A DNA stretch of 64,000 nucleotides from M55B112 sp964539395. Lineage in GTDB: Bacteria; Bacteroidota; Bacteroidia; Bacteroidales; GCA-2748055. This document shows positions 17,834 to 27,216 of the stretch, one piece after another (the first letter of the stretch is position 1; the number at the start of each line of letters is the position of its first letter). The DNA is taken from NCBI GenBank assembly GCA_964539395.1, contig CAZIIU010000016.1, positions 1 to 64,000 of the forward strand, written 5' to 3'. A program made the translations under genes and the position numbers. Under the pieces are notes generated by a model. That model made no database searches. It was not told where the DNA came from and was given only the letters and a program-made list of their open reading frames with translations.

Positions 17834-18168
17834 TCCTTTCAAAGCCGGTTTCTTCGCTTAAAAGTCCCCGGGTACCCCCTGGAATTTACAAACCCGATCG
17901 GGAAGGATATTTCTCTGAACAGGCAACTGTTAAATTTTCAAGCGGAACCCTCCCCCGGAAATCGTTTCTGTGCTTCTTATGGTAAATCTGCTGAATCAGA
18001 AATCATCGAAATTGAAATCCGGTCGAAATTATAGTAATGTTTATTTATTTATATACTGTTGATATAATGTATTTTACATTATTTTCAATCAGGTTTTTTC
18101 ATCAACAATTATTTGATATTCGAAAAATTGACAAAGAAGTCTTATTTTAGACCCCAAAATAAAAGAAA
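17834..18168. other. Intergenic region between alaS and the acyl-CoA synthetase gene
   Basis: These 335 nt contain no credible gene or RNA. The second half is AT-rich and probably carries the promoter of the following gene, but no exact TAnnTTTG with a properly spaced TTTG was found. No clear hairpin terminator is visible. Confidence 0.6.
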
Positions 18169-19959
18169 ATGGAAATTACCAGGACATTTGACATCCTCGA
18201 CCAGATAGGTCAGAAATACAGACAGAAGGAGGATATGCTCGCCACCAGGATTGATGGCATCTGGAAAAAGTACTCCTCCCTGGAGTATGTAAACATCACC
18301 TATTCGGTAGCATACGGACTAATGGCAATGGGATTGAAGAAAGGCGACAGGATCGTCACCATCAGTAACAACAGGCCCGAATGGAATTTTATGGACATGG
18401 GTATGGCCCTGGCCGGAATGGTGAATGTCCCTGTCTACCCAACCATCAGCGATGAAGAGTACGAATACATCCTCAACCATGCAGCCCCTCGCCTGGTTGT
18501 GGTTTCTGACAAGACACTTTACACGCGGATCAAGCTGCTTTCTGCAAAGGTGAAAAGTGTAATAAAGGTATACACCTTTAATGAAGTGGAAAATGCAACC
18601 CACTGGAGTGAGATCACTGAGCTCGGAGAGAAGAACGCTGAGAATCAGAATGTGGAGTTGGAGAAGGTAAAGGCCTCCATCGAACCGACAGAGCTGGTGA
18701 CCATTCTCTACACATCGGGTACCACAGGTATGCCGAAAGGGGTAATGCTATCTCACATTAACCTGGTTTCCAATGCAATAAGTTGTAGTTTTCATGTGTC
18801 ATACGGACCAGCAGATAAGGCACTCTCCTTCCTGCCGATAAGTCATGTTTACGAACGTATGGTTAACTACCTGTTTCAGTATAAAGGGGTAAGTATATAT
18901 TATGCGGAGAATATAGGCACCATCGCGCGCGACGCCCAGGAGATCCATCCGCAAATCTTCAGTGCCGTGCCACGGTTGCTCGAAAGCGTCTACGACAAGA
19001 TCATAGCCAAGGGTCGGGAACTAACCGGCATTAAAAAGAATCTCTTCTTCTGGGCGGTAAAACTCGGGAATGCCTATGATCCGGAAAATGGAAACAGTGT
19101 AATCTATAAGATAAAACTAAAGATCGCCAATAAGCTGATCTTCTCCAAGTGGAGAAACAGCCTGGGAGGGTGTACAACCATCATCACAGGCGGTGCTGCC
19201 ATTCAGCCTCGTCTGGTAAAGATCTTCTGGGCTGCCGGCATTGAGGTGTATGAAGGTTACGGACTTACTGAAACATCACCTGTTATCTCCGTCGCAAACC
19301 AGACCACCAAGGAGTTTAAGATCGGAAGTGCCGGGATGGTGATCAGGGATGTCCATGTAAGAATTGCAGACGATGGCGAAATCCTTGTAAAAGGTCCGAA
19401 TGTTATGTTGGGTTATTATAAGGAACCTGATATGACCAACGAGGTGATCAATGGTGACGGTTACTTCCATACCGGAGATATTGGGGAGCTAATCGACAGC
19501 AAATGGCTGAAGATTACAGACCGAAAGAAAGAGATCTTTAAACTCTCAAGTGGAAAGTATATTGCACCGCAGGCCATTGAGAATAAATTCAAGGAATCGT
19601 TCTTTATCGAGATGCTCATGGTGATCGGAGAAAACCAAAAATTTGCCAGCGCGATCATCTCTCCGAACTTTGCCTATATCAATAAATGGGCGGAAGAACA
19701 AGGATTCAGTTTTGACAATAACAGTGAAATGATTGCCGACAGGCGGGTACAGGATGCGATCCAGCAGGAGGTGAACCGGTTTAATGAGCAGCTTGGTCAG
19801 GTCGAACGTGTAAAACGGTTCAAACTGGTACCCGACTCGTGGACTCCACAGACTGGGGAGGTATCTCCGACTCTAAAACTAAAGCGCAGGGTGATCACAG
19901 AAAAGTATTCCGGGTTGATTTCCGAAATATTTGCAGTGGATGCAGAAAAGGAGCATTAG
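18169..19959 (+). CDS. Long-chain fatty acid-CoA ligase (AMP-dependent synthetase)
   Basis: The 596-residue enzyme activates long-chain fatty acids with ATP to acyl-AMP and then acyl-CoA. Motifs in order: the P-loop-like LYTSGTTGMPKGVMLSH, GYGLTETSPVIS, GYFHTGDIGEL and DRKKEIFKLSSGKYIAPQ. Length and motifs match the FadD/ACSL branch; the characteristic lysine near the C-terminus lies in a region ending with TLKLKRRVI. No other fatty-acid gene is adjacent. Substrate chain length cannot be told from sequence alone. Confidence 0.94.
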   Translation: MEITRTFDILDQIGQKYRQKEDMLATRIDGIWKKYSSLEYVNITYSVAYGLMAMGLKKGDRIVTISNNRPEWNFMDMGMALAGMVNVPVYPTISDEEYEYILNHAAPRLVVVSDKTLYTRIKLLSAKVKSVIKVYTFNEVENATHWSEITELGEKNAENQNVELEKVKASIEPTELVTILYTSGTTGMPKGVMLSHINLVSNAISCSFHVSYGPADKALSFLPISHVYERMVNYLFQYKGVSIYYAENIGTIARDAQEIHPQIFSAVPRLLESVYDKIIAKGRELTGIKKNLFFWAVKLGNAYDPENGNSVIYKIKLKIANKLIFSKWRNSLGGCTTIITGGAAIQPRLVKIFWAAGIEVYEGYGLTETSPVISVANQTTKEFKIGSAGMVIRDVHVRIADDGEILVKGPNVMLGYYKEPDMTNEVINGDGYFHTGDIGELIDSKWLKITDRKKEIFKLSSGKYIAPQAIENKFKESFFIEMLMVIGENQKFASAIISPNFAYINKWAEEQGFSFDNNSEMIADRRVQDAIQQEVNRFNEQLGQVERVKRFKLVPDSWTPQTGEVSPTLKLKRRVITEKYSGLISEIFAVDAEKEH

Positions 19960-20037
19960 CTCCAACAATAGCCAAAGGACCAGTCACCCCGGGGGTGCAA
20001 TAACTGTATAAACTGCCATGTCTGCGATACAGCTTAT

Positions 20038-20661
20038 TTACAGAATAAAAGTATCCTCAAACTTTACACGGTTTACGATGGATCTGCCAAGGGTTATCTC
20101 ATCGGTATATTCCAGGTCATCGCCAATTGAGACTCCCCTGGCGAGTATTGATACAGTAGCAGGTGTATCCCGAAGTTTCTTGTAAATATAGAAGTTTGTG
20201 GTATCCCCCTCCATCGTGGTACTAAGGGCAAGGATCACCTCTTTAATGCTTTTGCTGGCCGCCTTTTCCACCAGGGAGTCTATCTTCAAATCGGCCGGAC
20301 CGATCCCATCGATGGGTGAAATAATTCCTCCAAGTACATGGTAAATCCCTGAGTACTGCTGGGTATTCTCAATCGACATCACATCCCTGATATTTTCTAC
20401 CACGCATACCGTTTCATGGTCCCTGTAGGTATCGCCACAGATCCGACAGACCTCGGTATCCGAAATATTGTGGCAAATCCTGCAGTGCATGATCTCCTTC
20501 TTTATACGCAGGATGGTGTTTCCAAACCGCTCAACGGTCCGGTCGTCCTGCTTCAGCAGAAAAAGAACGAGCCTCAGCGCCGTCTTTTTTCCAATCCCCG
20601 GTAATGAGGCAAACTCTTCAACTGCCTCCTCCAATAGTTTTGATGAGTAATTCTGATGCAT
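20038..20661 (-). CDS. recR: Recombination protein RecR
   Basis: RecR works with RecF and RecO to load RecA at single-strand gaps. The 207-residue protein has the standard layout: helix-hairpin-helix (LPGIGKKTALRLVLF), C4 zinc finger (CRICHNISDTEVCRIC), Toprim domain starting at VCVVENIRDVMSIE, and the C-terminal Walker B-like segment. The start codon gives the typical length. It is convergent with the acyl-CoA synthetase gene and divergent from the symporter gene. On its own strand an exact -7 box (TAAATTTG) lies about 20 nt upstream of the start. Confidence 0.97.
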   Translation of the reverse strand: MHQNYSSKLLEEAVEEFASLPGIGKKTALRLVLFLLKQDDRTVERFGNTILRIKKEIMHCRICHNISDTEVCRICGDTYRDHETVCVVENIRDVMSIENTQQYSGIYHVLGGIISPIDGIGPADLKIDSLVEKAASKSIKEVILALSTTMEGDTTNFYIYKKLRDTPATVSILARGVSIGDDLEYTDEITLGRSIVNRVKFEDTFIL

Positions 20662-20681
20662 GTTAAAATCTGATAATACGA

Positions 20682-20689
20682 CAAATTTA
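20682..20689 (-). promoter_or_regulatory. Bacteroidota -7 box for recR (TAAATTTG on the minus strand)
   Basis: Exact TAnnTTTG match reading toward recR, ending about 20 nt before its start. A TTG lies 13 nt further upstream, shorter than the preferred spacing. Confidence 0.4.
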
Positions 20690-20714
20690 CAATCATCTTC
20701 TGCAATTGCAGCTA

Positions 20715-20722
20715 TATTTTTG
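20715..20722 (+). promoter_or_regulatory. Bacteroidota -7 box for the symporter gene (TATTTTTG)
   Basis: Exact TAnnTTTG match 50 nt before the symporter ATG, back-to-back with the recR box. No -33 TTTG was found at the usual distance. Confidence 0.35.
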
Positions 20723-20772
20723 TCTTTTAACCGAATTTAACCAATTTTATCCCTCATACAATCGGTGAAACA

Positions 20773-22233
20773 ATGAGTCCGCAACTGATCGTCTTTATTA
20801 TCGCATTATATTTTTTATTACTGCTGATAATCTCCTGGATCACAGGTCGCCGGGCAGACAATGCAGCATTTTTCCTGGGCAACAGGCGTTCCCCCTGGTA
20901 CATCGTCGCATTCGGGATGATCGGCGCATCTCTGTCAGGTGTCACATTTATCTCTGTCCCGGGATGGGTACTGACAAGTCAGATGACCTATATGCAGATG
21001 GTACTGGGCTACCTCGCGGGTTACGCCGTTATCGCTCACCTGCTGTTGCCGCTCTATTACAGGCTGGAGCTGACCAGCATTTACACCTACCTGGAGGGGC
21101 GGTTCGGACGGATCAGTTACAAAACGGGTGCTTCCTTCTTCCTGCTTTCCCGTGTGATAGGAGCTTCCTTCAGGCTCTACCTCGTGGCAAGGGTTTTACA
21201 AATTTCCGTATTCGACCACTGGAACATCCCCTTTCACTTCACCGTGATTGTTACAATACTCCTGATTTGGCTCTACACGCGTAAAGGAGGGATAAAAACC
21301 ATTATCTGGACCGACACCCTGCAAACCTTCAGTATGCTGGCAGCTGTGGCACTTACCATGATTTACCTGTCGGACTCAATGGGACTCGACCTGAAGGGGA
21401 TGGTTCGCACAGTAGCACAAAGCGATTACGGAAAGATCTTCGAGTTCGACAGTTGGGAAGCAGGTAACCATTTCGTTCAGCATTTTTTTGCCGGGATGTT
21501 CATCACCATTACCATGACCGGTCTCGACCAGGACATGATGCAGAAAAACCTGAGTTGCAGGAACATCAGGGACGCGCAGAAGAATGTCTGGTGGATGAGT
21601 ATCTCCCTCGTGCCGGTAAACCTGTTGTTTCTTTCACTGGGGGTCCTCCTGGCGACCTTTGCGGCCAGCGCGGGCATCCCCCTGCCAGAGAAGTCGGATG
21701 ACCTGTTTCCCATGCTTGCAACGGGGAGTATGCTTCCACAGGTGATTGGCGTTACATTTGTTGTAGGCCTGATCGCGGCCGCATACTCGAGTGCCGACTC
21801 CGCCCTTACGGCGCTAACCACATCATTTACAGTTGACATCCTCGACAACAGGGGGAAAAGTGATAGCGAAATTATGCGGTCGCGCAAGATCGTACATATC
21901 GGCATATCGATGCTGCTTGCCGTGGTGATCTTTATCTTCGAAGCTATCAACAATGAAAGTGTGATCTCCGCGATATTCACGGTCGCAGGTTTCACCTACG
22001 GTCCGCTGCTTGGGCTGTATGCCTTCGGACTCTTTACAAAGCTTGACCTGCTCGACCGCTGGGTGCCGGTTGTGGCGCTGTTGGCGCCGGTTGCTGCCTA
22101 CATCGACAGGCTCATCCTCGAATGGATTTTTAAAAGCTATGAAATGGGGTTTGAGTTTCTGATCATGAATGGACTTTACACCTTTATCGGACTCTGGCTC
22201 ATCTCCTCCCGTTCAGGATTACACACCCGATAA
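20773..22233 (+). CDS. Sodium:solute symporter (SSS family)
   Basis: The 486-residue protein is almost entirely hydrophobic, with about 13 transmembrane helices, as expected for SSS transporters that couple solute uptake to Na+ entry. Family features include GRRADNAAFFLGNRRSPWYIVAFGMIGASLSG in pieces (TM1 unwound region), the GLDQDMMQKNL loop, and AAAYSSADSALTALTTSF, which resembles the Na2-site helix. The substrate is not identifiable. It could use the sodium gradient made by the Na+-NQR encoded later in the window. Confidence 0.93.
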   Translation: MSPQLIVFIIALYFLLLLIISWITGRRADNAAFFLGNRRSPWYIVAFGMIGASLSGVTFISVPGWVLTSQMTYMQMVLGYLAGYAVIAHLLLPLYYRLELTSIYTYLEGRFGRISYKTGASFFLLSRVIGASFRLYLVARVLQISVFDHWNIPFHFTVIVTILLIWLYTRKGGIKTIIWTDTLQTFSMLAAVALTMIYLSDSMGLDLKGMVRTVAQSDYGKIFEFDSWEAGNHFVQHFFAGMFITITMTGLDQDMMQKNLSCRNIRDAQKNVWWMSISLVPVNLLFLSLGVLLATFAASAGIPLPEKSDDLFPMLATGSMLPQVIGVTFVVGLIAAAYSSADSALTALTTSFTVDILDNRGKSDSEIMRSRKIVHIGISMLLAVVIFIFEAINNESVISAIFTVAGFTYGPLLGLYAFGLFTKLDLLDRWVPVVALLAPVAAYIDRLILEWIFKSYEMGFEFLIMNGLYTFIGLWLISSRSGLHTR

Positions 22234-22364
22234 GGTTAATTTCTGCTTTCCGGTTTTAAGCCGCCTTCAATATAAAAAATTCCTGCTGCAAAAAGCGCTG
22301 CCCCGATGCGAATTGTGCCGACCTTCTTAGGTGTAGGTTTTTTGCCAAATGCAGGCTAATCCCG

Positions 22365-23165
22365 CTACCAGATATACTCCTTTCGGAGTTTGATCTTTTC
22401 GCTAAAAAACATACTGGCGACTGTTTCAAAGGATGGCGTATGGTCCGAAACAAAGTAGATATTCCCTGCGGATCGCGAATTGCCAAGCAGGTTGTGTTCC
22501 TCCAGGTATTTCCGCAGGAATTCTGCAACGATACGTGCGCTGTCAATCACGTTCACCTCAAAATTGTAGAAACGGCTGATCTGGTTGCGGATTATCGGGT
22601 AATGTGTGCATCCAAGGATCAGCGTGTCGATATCAGTAAGCTCGGACCGCGACAGGTAAGAACGAACAATTGCATTGGAGATATCGTCAAATACAAAACC
22701 CTCCTCGATCATAGGAACCAATAGAGGTGTGGCAAGGGAGCTCACCTTCAGCCCGGGATTCCTCTTCAGTATCCCGTCCTGATAACTGTTAGAATCGATC
22801 GTGGCCCGTGTACCGATAACCCCAACCTCCTTAATTCCGGGCGTCGATGCCACATGTTCAATTACAGGATCTACAACATTCAGCACTGCGGCCCTCTTCC
22901 CCACATGTTTCTTCACCTCCCTGTAAGCATTGGCAGAAGCTGAATTACAGGCGATCAGTATTACCTTGCAACCATGGTCAAGGAGGAAATCGGCAATACG
23001 GATAGAATACCTTATGATGGTTTCCTTCGACTTGTCGCCGTAGGGCAGATGGGCCGTATCACCATAATATAGAAGCTGTTCTCCCGGAAGTATGGAGCTG
23101 ATTGCGTGTGCCACGGTGAGACCTCCCACCCCGGAGTCAAAAAGTCCGATCGGTTGATCCTTCAT
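22365..23165 (-). CDS. murI: Glutamate racemase
   Basis: MurI makes D-glutamate for peptidoglycan. The 266-residue product has the N-terminal IGLFDSGVGGLTV, the two catalytic cysteines C73 (IACNSASAN) and C186 (LGCTHYP, with H188), and the YGDTAHLPYG loop. It is the last recognisable gene of the run of minus-strand envelope genes starting at 29430, although a gap of about 160 nt with a palindromic element separates it from the skp-like gene, so it may have its own promoter. Confidence 0.97.
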   Translation of the reverse strand: MKDQPIGLFDSGVGGLTVAHAISSILPGEQLLYYGDTAHLPYGDKSKETIIRYSIRIADFLLDHGCKVILIACNSASANAYREVKKHVGKRAAVLNVVDPVIEHVASTPGIKEVGVIGTRATIDSNSYQDGILKRNPGLKVSSLATPLLVPMIEEGFVFDDISNAIVRSYLSRSELTDIDTLILGCTHYPIIRNQISRFYNFEVNVIDSARIVAEFLRKYLEEHNLLGNSRSAGNIYFVSDHTPSFETVASMFFSEKIKLRKEYIW

Positions 23166-23236
23166 TGTCTTCTATCGTCAATAAAACAATCTATTAACCA
23201 TTTAAATCACAGATATTATGCACCTAACATAGCCAG

Positions 23237-23284
23237 ACATGCCGCTCCCGGGGGAGCTCGCTAAGCTCCGTCGGAACGACATGT
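23237..23284. repeat. Imperfect palindrome (REP-like hairpin) between murI and the skp-like gene
   Basis: Two arms of 22 and 21 nt (23237-23258 and 23264-23284) are inverted copies with a few mismatches: ACATGCCGCTCCCGGGGG… pairs with …CGGAACGACATGT. The loop is CGCTA. On either strand it would fold into a long GC-rich hairpin. It is not followed by a T-run in either direction, so it is not a classical terminator. A decayed one-arm relative lies at 62562-62585. Confidence 0.75.
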
Positions 23285-23324
23285 TGTCTCTAAGGCGACC
23301 ATCCATGCAAAGGTGTACGGTCTA

Positions 23325-23879
23325 TTATTGGGTAATACGGGGCTGTGTTAATTCATTAGGATCATAAGAAATCTCAAAACGCTCCATCAATTTCGGCACC
23401 AGGTCCATGCTTCTCTCATCCGATACATAGATCGGGTTACCGGAAGAGACATCGAACACATACACCAGTTTGAATTCCTCAGCAATTTCATTGATGGCCG
23501 TGATCACCTTATTGCTGATCGGACGCATCAACTGCATCTGCTGCTGTTGTATATCCTGTTCAATACTTTGTTGAAACTGCTGTGCACGTAACTGCAGTTC
23601 CTGGATTTCCTGAGCCTTTACATCCTTGAGCAGCTGTGGTGCCTCTGCATCCTGGTTATAATCTTCCACTTTTTTGTTGATCTCCACTGCCAGCTTTTCA
23701 AGTTCGAGGTTGTAGGTACTGTCAACTTTGGCAAGTTTTTTCATAGCTTCTTTATATTCAGGCATTTTAGAAAGTACAAAAGAGGCATTTACATGTCCGA
23801 ATTTGGGCGCCTGCGCCATGGCTGATGTGCCGATTAGTACCACAACAATTGCCAGGATTGCTTTTCTTAATGATCTCAT
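23325..23879 (-). CDS. OmpH/Skp-like periplasmic chaperone (downstream copy)
   Basis: A 184-residue secreted protein: signal peptide (to about residue 22, ending AMAQA), the first strand FGHVNASFVLSKMPEY, a long charged helical hairpin, and the C-terminal strand LVYVFDVSSGNPIYVS. This is the OmpH/Skp architecture, a trimeric holdase for unfolded outer-membrane proteins. It lies 44 nt after a second skp-like gene and downstream of bamA, the classical Bacteroidota pair. The C-terminus carries an extra Pro-rich tail. Confidence 0.93.
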   Translation of the reverse strand: MRSLRKAILAIVVVLIGTSAMAQAPKFGHVNASFVLSKMPEYKEAMKKLAKVDSTYNLELEKLAVEINKKVEDYNQDAEAPQLLKDVKAQEIQELQLRAQQFQQSIEQDIQQQQMQLMRPISNKVITAINEIAEEFKLVYVFDVSSGNPIYVSDERSMDLVPKLMERFEISYDPNELTQPRITQ

Positions 23880-23923
23880 TATATTATGTTTTTAAAAATG
23901 TGCGTAAAAATAGGCTTTTAATT

Positions 23924-24436
23924 TTACTTGTAGCCCATCTTTTCCAAAATTTCATCACTCATGTCATACCTGGGGTTGGAATAGAGAATGGATGCACCAC
24001 TGGAGGTGTCGAAAATAATAGCATATCCTCCCTCTGCCGTGAGTTCCCTGACGGCCTTATAAACCGCATCCTGAATAGGTTTTACCAGCTCTTCCCTTTT
24101 TGAGAACAGTTCCCCTTCAGGTCCGAAATACTGCTGCTGCATAGCCTTCACCTCATTCTCTTTATTAATTATATCCTCTTCCCTCTTCTGACGCATCTCC
24201 TCCGACAACAATACACGTTCAGCCTTGTAGGATTTGTACAACTCCTCGATCACCTCGTACTCTTTTTTTATTATCGATTCCCAGTTTTCGGAGAGATTGT
24301 CAAGCTCCTCCTGTGCAGCTATATATGAAGGAATATTCCTGAGAATGTATTCTGAATCAACGAATGCAAATTTTTGGGCAAAGGTTGATGCGGTGAAAAC
24401 GGTGGCGAGTATTGCCAGTGCTGTTATTCTTTTCAT
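23924..24436 (-). CDS. OmpH/Skp-like periplasmic chaperone (bamA-proximal copy)
   Basis: A 170-residue protein with signal peptide (ending FTASTFAQ), first strand KFAFVDSEYILRNIPSY, a long helical hairpin and the strand YAIIFDTSSGASILYSNP. It matches the OmpH/Skp family and is a diverged paralogue of the following gene. It likely hands outer-membrane protein precursors to the BamA encoded just upstream. The gap to bamA is 217 nt, larger than elsewhere in the block, so an internal promoter is possible. Confidence 0.93.
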   Translation of the reverse strand: MKRITALAILATVFTASTFAQKFAFVDSEYILRNIPSYIAAQEELDNLSENWESIIKKEYEVIEELYKSYKAERVLLSEEMRQKREEDIINKENEVKAMQQQYFGPEGELFSKREELVKPIQDAVYKAVRELTAEGGYAIIFDTSSGASILYSNPRYDMSDEILEKMGYK

Positions 24437-24653
24437 TGTGTTTAATATTATTTGTTTTTTCCAGTCTTATAACCTCATGATCTATTTACAAACATTGTAC
24501 CAAAAGAGGACTCTCCACAGACATGCCCCGCCGCCGGTGATTTCCCGGGTTCTGTGTAACACTCCGGACTGCAGACTTTAGGCTTTTACAGAGCTTTGTC
24601 AGGATGCGCAGGAGCATAACATCTGCTGAACCGATCCAAAAAATCAATACAAA

Positions 24654-27209
24654 TCAGAACTGTTGTCCGATCGTAAAATGGAACTGTGAACCACTTATAC
24701 CGGACCCTTCATACACCTCGTCGAAACCGTATCCCCAGTCGACGCCCAGCAATCCGAACATTGGCAGGAAGGCCCTGAGTCCTACACCGGCTGAGCGCTT
24801 TGCACGAAACGGACTAAAATCTTTAATGCTGTACCAGGCATCACCTGCCTCGAGGAATCCGAGTACGAATATTGTGGCCGACGGATTTAGTGAAACGGGA
24901 TATCTAAGTTCGAGAGTCATCTTACTGTAAACATTACCCGACTTGCTGCTAAACTGTGTATTTGGAGGCACAACCTCGCCATTCAGCACACGCGGAGTAA
25001 GAGATCCGTTCTCATACCCCCGCATAGCAACAGTCTCCCGTCCATACAGGTTGTAACCTGTCAGGCCGTCCCCTCCCACATCAAAGCTTTCAAAGGGCGA
25101 CGGTCCGATATCGGGGTTATACATCCCAAGGTATCCGAAGTGCATCCTTGAATAGATCACCAGGTTTCCCACCAGAGCCTTGTACCAGTCGCCCTTAAAC
25201 ATCCAGCGGTGATACTCTACCCACATGTATTTTACATCGTCCGGTGCATTTTTATAATCTATTGTATTGTTAAACAGTGAATAGGGAGGTGTAATCTGAA
25301 GGCTCAGGCTGATGTTCGACCCTCCTCTCGGGTAGATCGGCTGGTCTGTGGAGTTTCTTCCCAGGGTAGTATTCAGACTGAAGTTGTTAAAATTTCCGTT
25401 TTCAGCCAGAAATTGTCCCTTATAATCTTTCAACTTGTACCGCTGAAAGCTCAGTGCATGCTGAAGTGTAAAAAAATCATCGGGCCAGCTTAGTCTGCGG
25501 CCAAGTCCGACCGACCCTCCTGTAATCTTCATATAGGTGTCTGCAACCTCCGTATCACGCGTTAAATTGTAAAGGTACCTGTATGATTCCGGGTTCATTT
25601 TCGAGTGAAAACCAGACACGGAGAAGGTATTTCTCTTCTTCCCTCCCAGCCAGGGTTCAATGAAAGAGAAGTTGTACGACTGGTAGAACTGCCCGTTGGT
25701 CTGCGCCCGCAGTGAGAGTGTTTGTCCGTCGCCCGAAGGTACCGGTCGCCACGCCCCCCTCTCGAATATCCTACCCACAGAAAAATTGGAGAAGCGTATA
25801 CCTGCGGTAAAGATGAGCATTCCTGCCCCGTAACCGCCCGATACTTCCAATTGGTCGTTGGCACGTTCTATCAGTTTGTATTCGATATCTACAGTACCAT
25901 CATCGGCATTGGGAATTGGGTTGGGCTCGATCTGCTCCGGATCAAAATGTCCGAGCGATGCAAGTTCCCTAACCGAACGGATGATGTCCTGCTTGCTGAA
26001 CAGGTCGCCCGGACGGGTGTATAACTCCCGTTTTGCCACATGCTCATTGGTTTTGGTATTGCCTGTGATAAGTACACGGTTAACCGTAGCCTGCTCCCCT
26101 TCACGGATGCGGATCTCAAAATCGATCGTATCATTTTCCACATTCACCTCAACAGGAATCATCTCAAAGAAAAGGTAGCCATTATCGAGGTAGATGCTGT
26201 TCACCGCATCCTGGTCCATAAAGAGCCTCTCATCAAAAACACTCTGGTCGAAGAGATCTCCCTTTTTAATCCCCAGCACCGATGAAAGAATTTCTGCCGG
26301 ATACTTGGTATTACCGATCCATTCAATATCTCCGACAAAGTATTGGTTCCCTTCGAAAATACGGATATAGAGGTTGACCCGCTTCTCATCTTCTGATAGC
26401 CACTCCATACTGTCGCTGAGCACTGTGGCATCTCTGTACCCGTTTTTATTATAAAACTCCACCAGGCTGGCCTTATCCTCTTCCAGCTTTTCGGCGATCA
26501 CCTTGGATGATTTAAATATATTGAGGTTGACCTTTTTTGTATTTTTCATGACACGTCTGAGTCGCTGATCGGAAAACACGTCGTTTCCGATAAAAAAGAT
26601 CTCATCAATTTTGATACGGTCGTTTTTATCCACCCTGATGATCAGTTCCACCATATTTATCCGCGTGCTATCGGGCCGCTGCTCGATCTCCACCTCTGCA
26701 CCAAGGAAACCTTTGTCGATAAAATGGTCGACTATGATCCTCCTGGTATTGTCGAGGATGTCGTCGGTTACCTGCTGACCATTGCGGAGGTTGATCTTAT
26801 CGAGCAGGTCCTGCGACTCAGACTTGCTGACACCTTTGAACTCTACCCTCAGCATCCTTGGGCGCTCCTGAAGAAAAAGGTTGAGCCACACTTTATTCCC
26901 CTCGATCTTGCTGGCGGCAATTTTGGCGTCGGCAAACAGTCCCTGCTCCCAGAATTTTTTCAGCACCCGTGTTGCGTCATCACCCGGAAGGGTAATGGTA
27001 TTTCCCACTTTCAAACCCGAGAGGTTTATGAGCACCTCTTCCTGGATGTATTTTACACCGCTGACCGTGATGTCCTGAATCACATACTCTTTTGGATTTG
27101 AATAACTAAGCACCTTCAGGGAATCGTAAGGGATATTTTGAGTTTCCTCCTGGGAAAAGGCATTGGCAGCAGATCCCATGATGAACAGTGCAAGAAGTAG
27201 TTTCCTCAT
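24654..27209 (-). CDS. bamA: Outer-membrane protein assembly factor BamA
   Basis: BamA folds beta-barrel proteins into the outer membrane. The 851-residue product has a signal peptide (ending NAFSQ), five POTRA repeats (about residues 35-440; e.g. DITVSGVKYIQEEVLI and EIFFIGNDVFSDQRL), and a C-terminal 16-strand barrel with the lid-loop region GDGLTGYNLYGRETVAMRGY; VRGF of proteobacteria reads MRGY. The last residue is Phe, as required for barrel insertion. It sits 7 nt after uppS and upstream of two skp-like genes, the conserved Bacteroidota order. Confidence 0.97.
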   Translation of the reverse strand: MRKLLLALFIMGSAANAFSQEETQNIPYDSLKVLSYSNPKEYVIQDITVSGVKYIQEEVLINLSGLKVGNTITLPGDDATRVLKKFWEQGLFADAKIAASKIEGNKVWLNLFLQERPRMLRVEFKGVSKSESQDLLDKINLRNGQQVTDDILDNTRRIIVDHFIDKGFLGAEVEIEQRPDSTRINMVELIIRVDKNDRIKIDEIFFIGNDVFSDQRLRRVMKNTKKVNLNIFKSSKVIAEKLEEDKASLVEFYNKNGYRDATVLSDSMEWLSEDEKRVNLYIRIFEGNQYFVGDIEWIGNTKYPAEILSSVLGIKKGDLFDQSVFDERLFMDQDAVNSIYLDNGYLFFEMIPVEVNVENDTIDFEIRIREGEQATVNRVLITGNTKTNEHVAKRELYTRPGDLFSKQDIIRSVRELASLGHFDPEQIEPNPIPNADDGTVDIEYKLIERANDQLEVSGGYGAGMLIFTAGIRFSNFSVGRIFERGAWRPVPSGDGQTLSLRAQTNGQFYQSYNFSFIEPWLGGKKRNTFSVSGFHSKMNPESYRYLYNLTRDTEVADTYMKITGGSVGLGRRLSWPDDFFTLQHALSFQRYKLKDYKGQFLAENGNFNNFSLNTTLGRNSTDQPIYPRGGSNISLSLQITPPYSLFNNTIDYKNAPDDVKYMWVEYHRWMFKGDWYKALVGNLVIYSRMHFGYLGMYNPDIGPSPFESFDVGGDGLTGYNLYGRETVAMRGYENGSLTPRVLNGEVVPPNTQFSSKSGNVYSKMTLELRYPVSLNPSATIFVLGFLEAGDAWYSIKDFSPFRAKRSAGVGLRAFLPMFGLLGVDWGYGFDEVYEGSGISGSQFHFTIGQQF

Positions 27210-27216
27210 GTGTACC

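Noticed and set aside
23237..23284. Rho-independent terminator
   Set aside because: The hairpin is too long and lacks a T-run in either direction.
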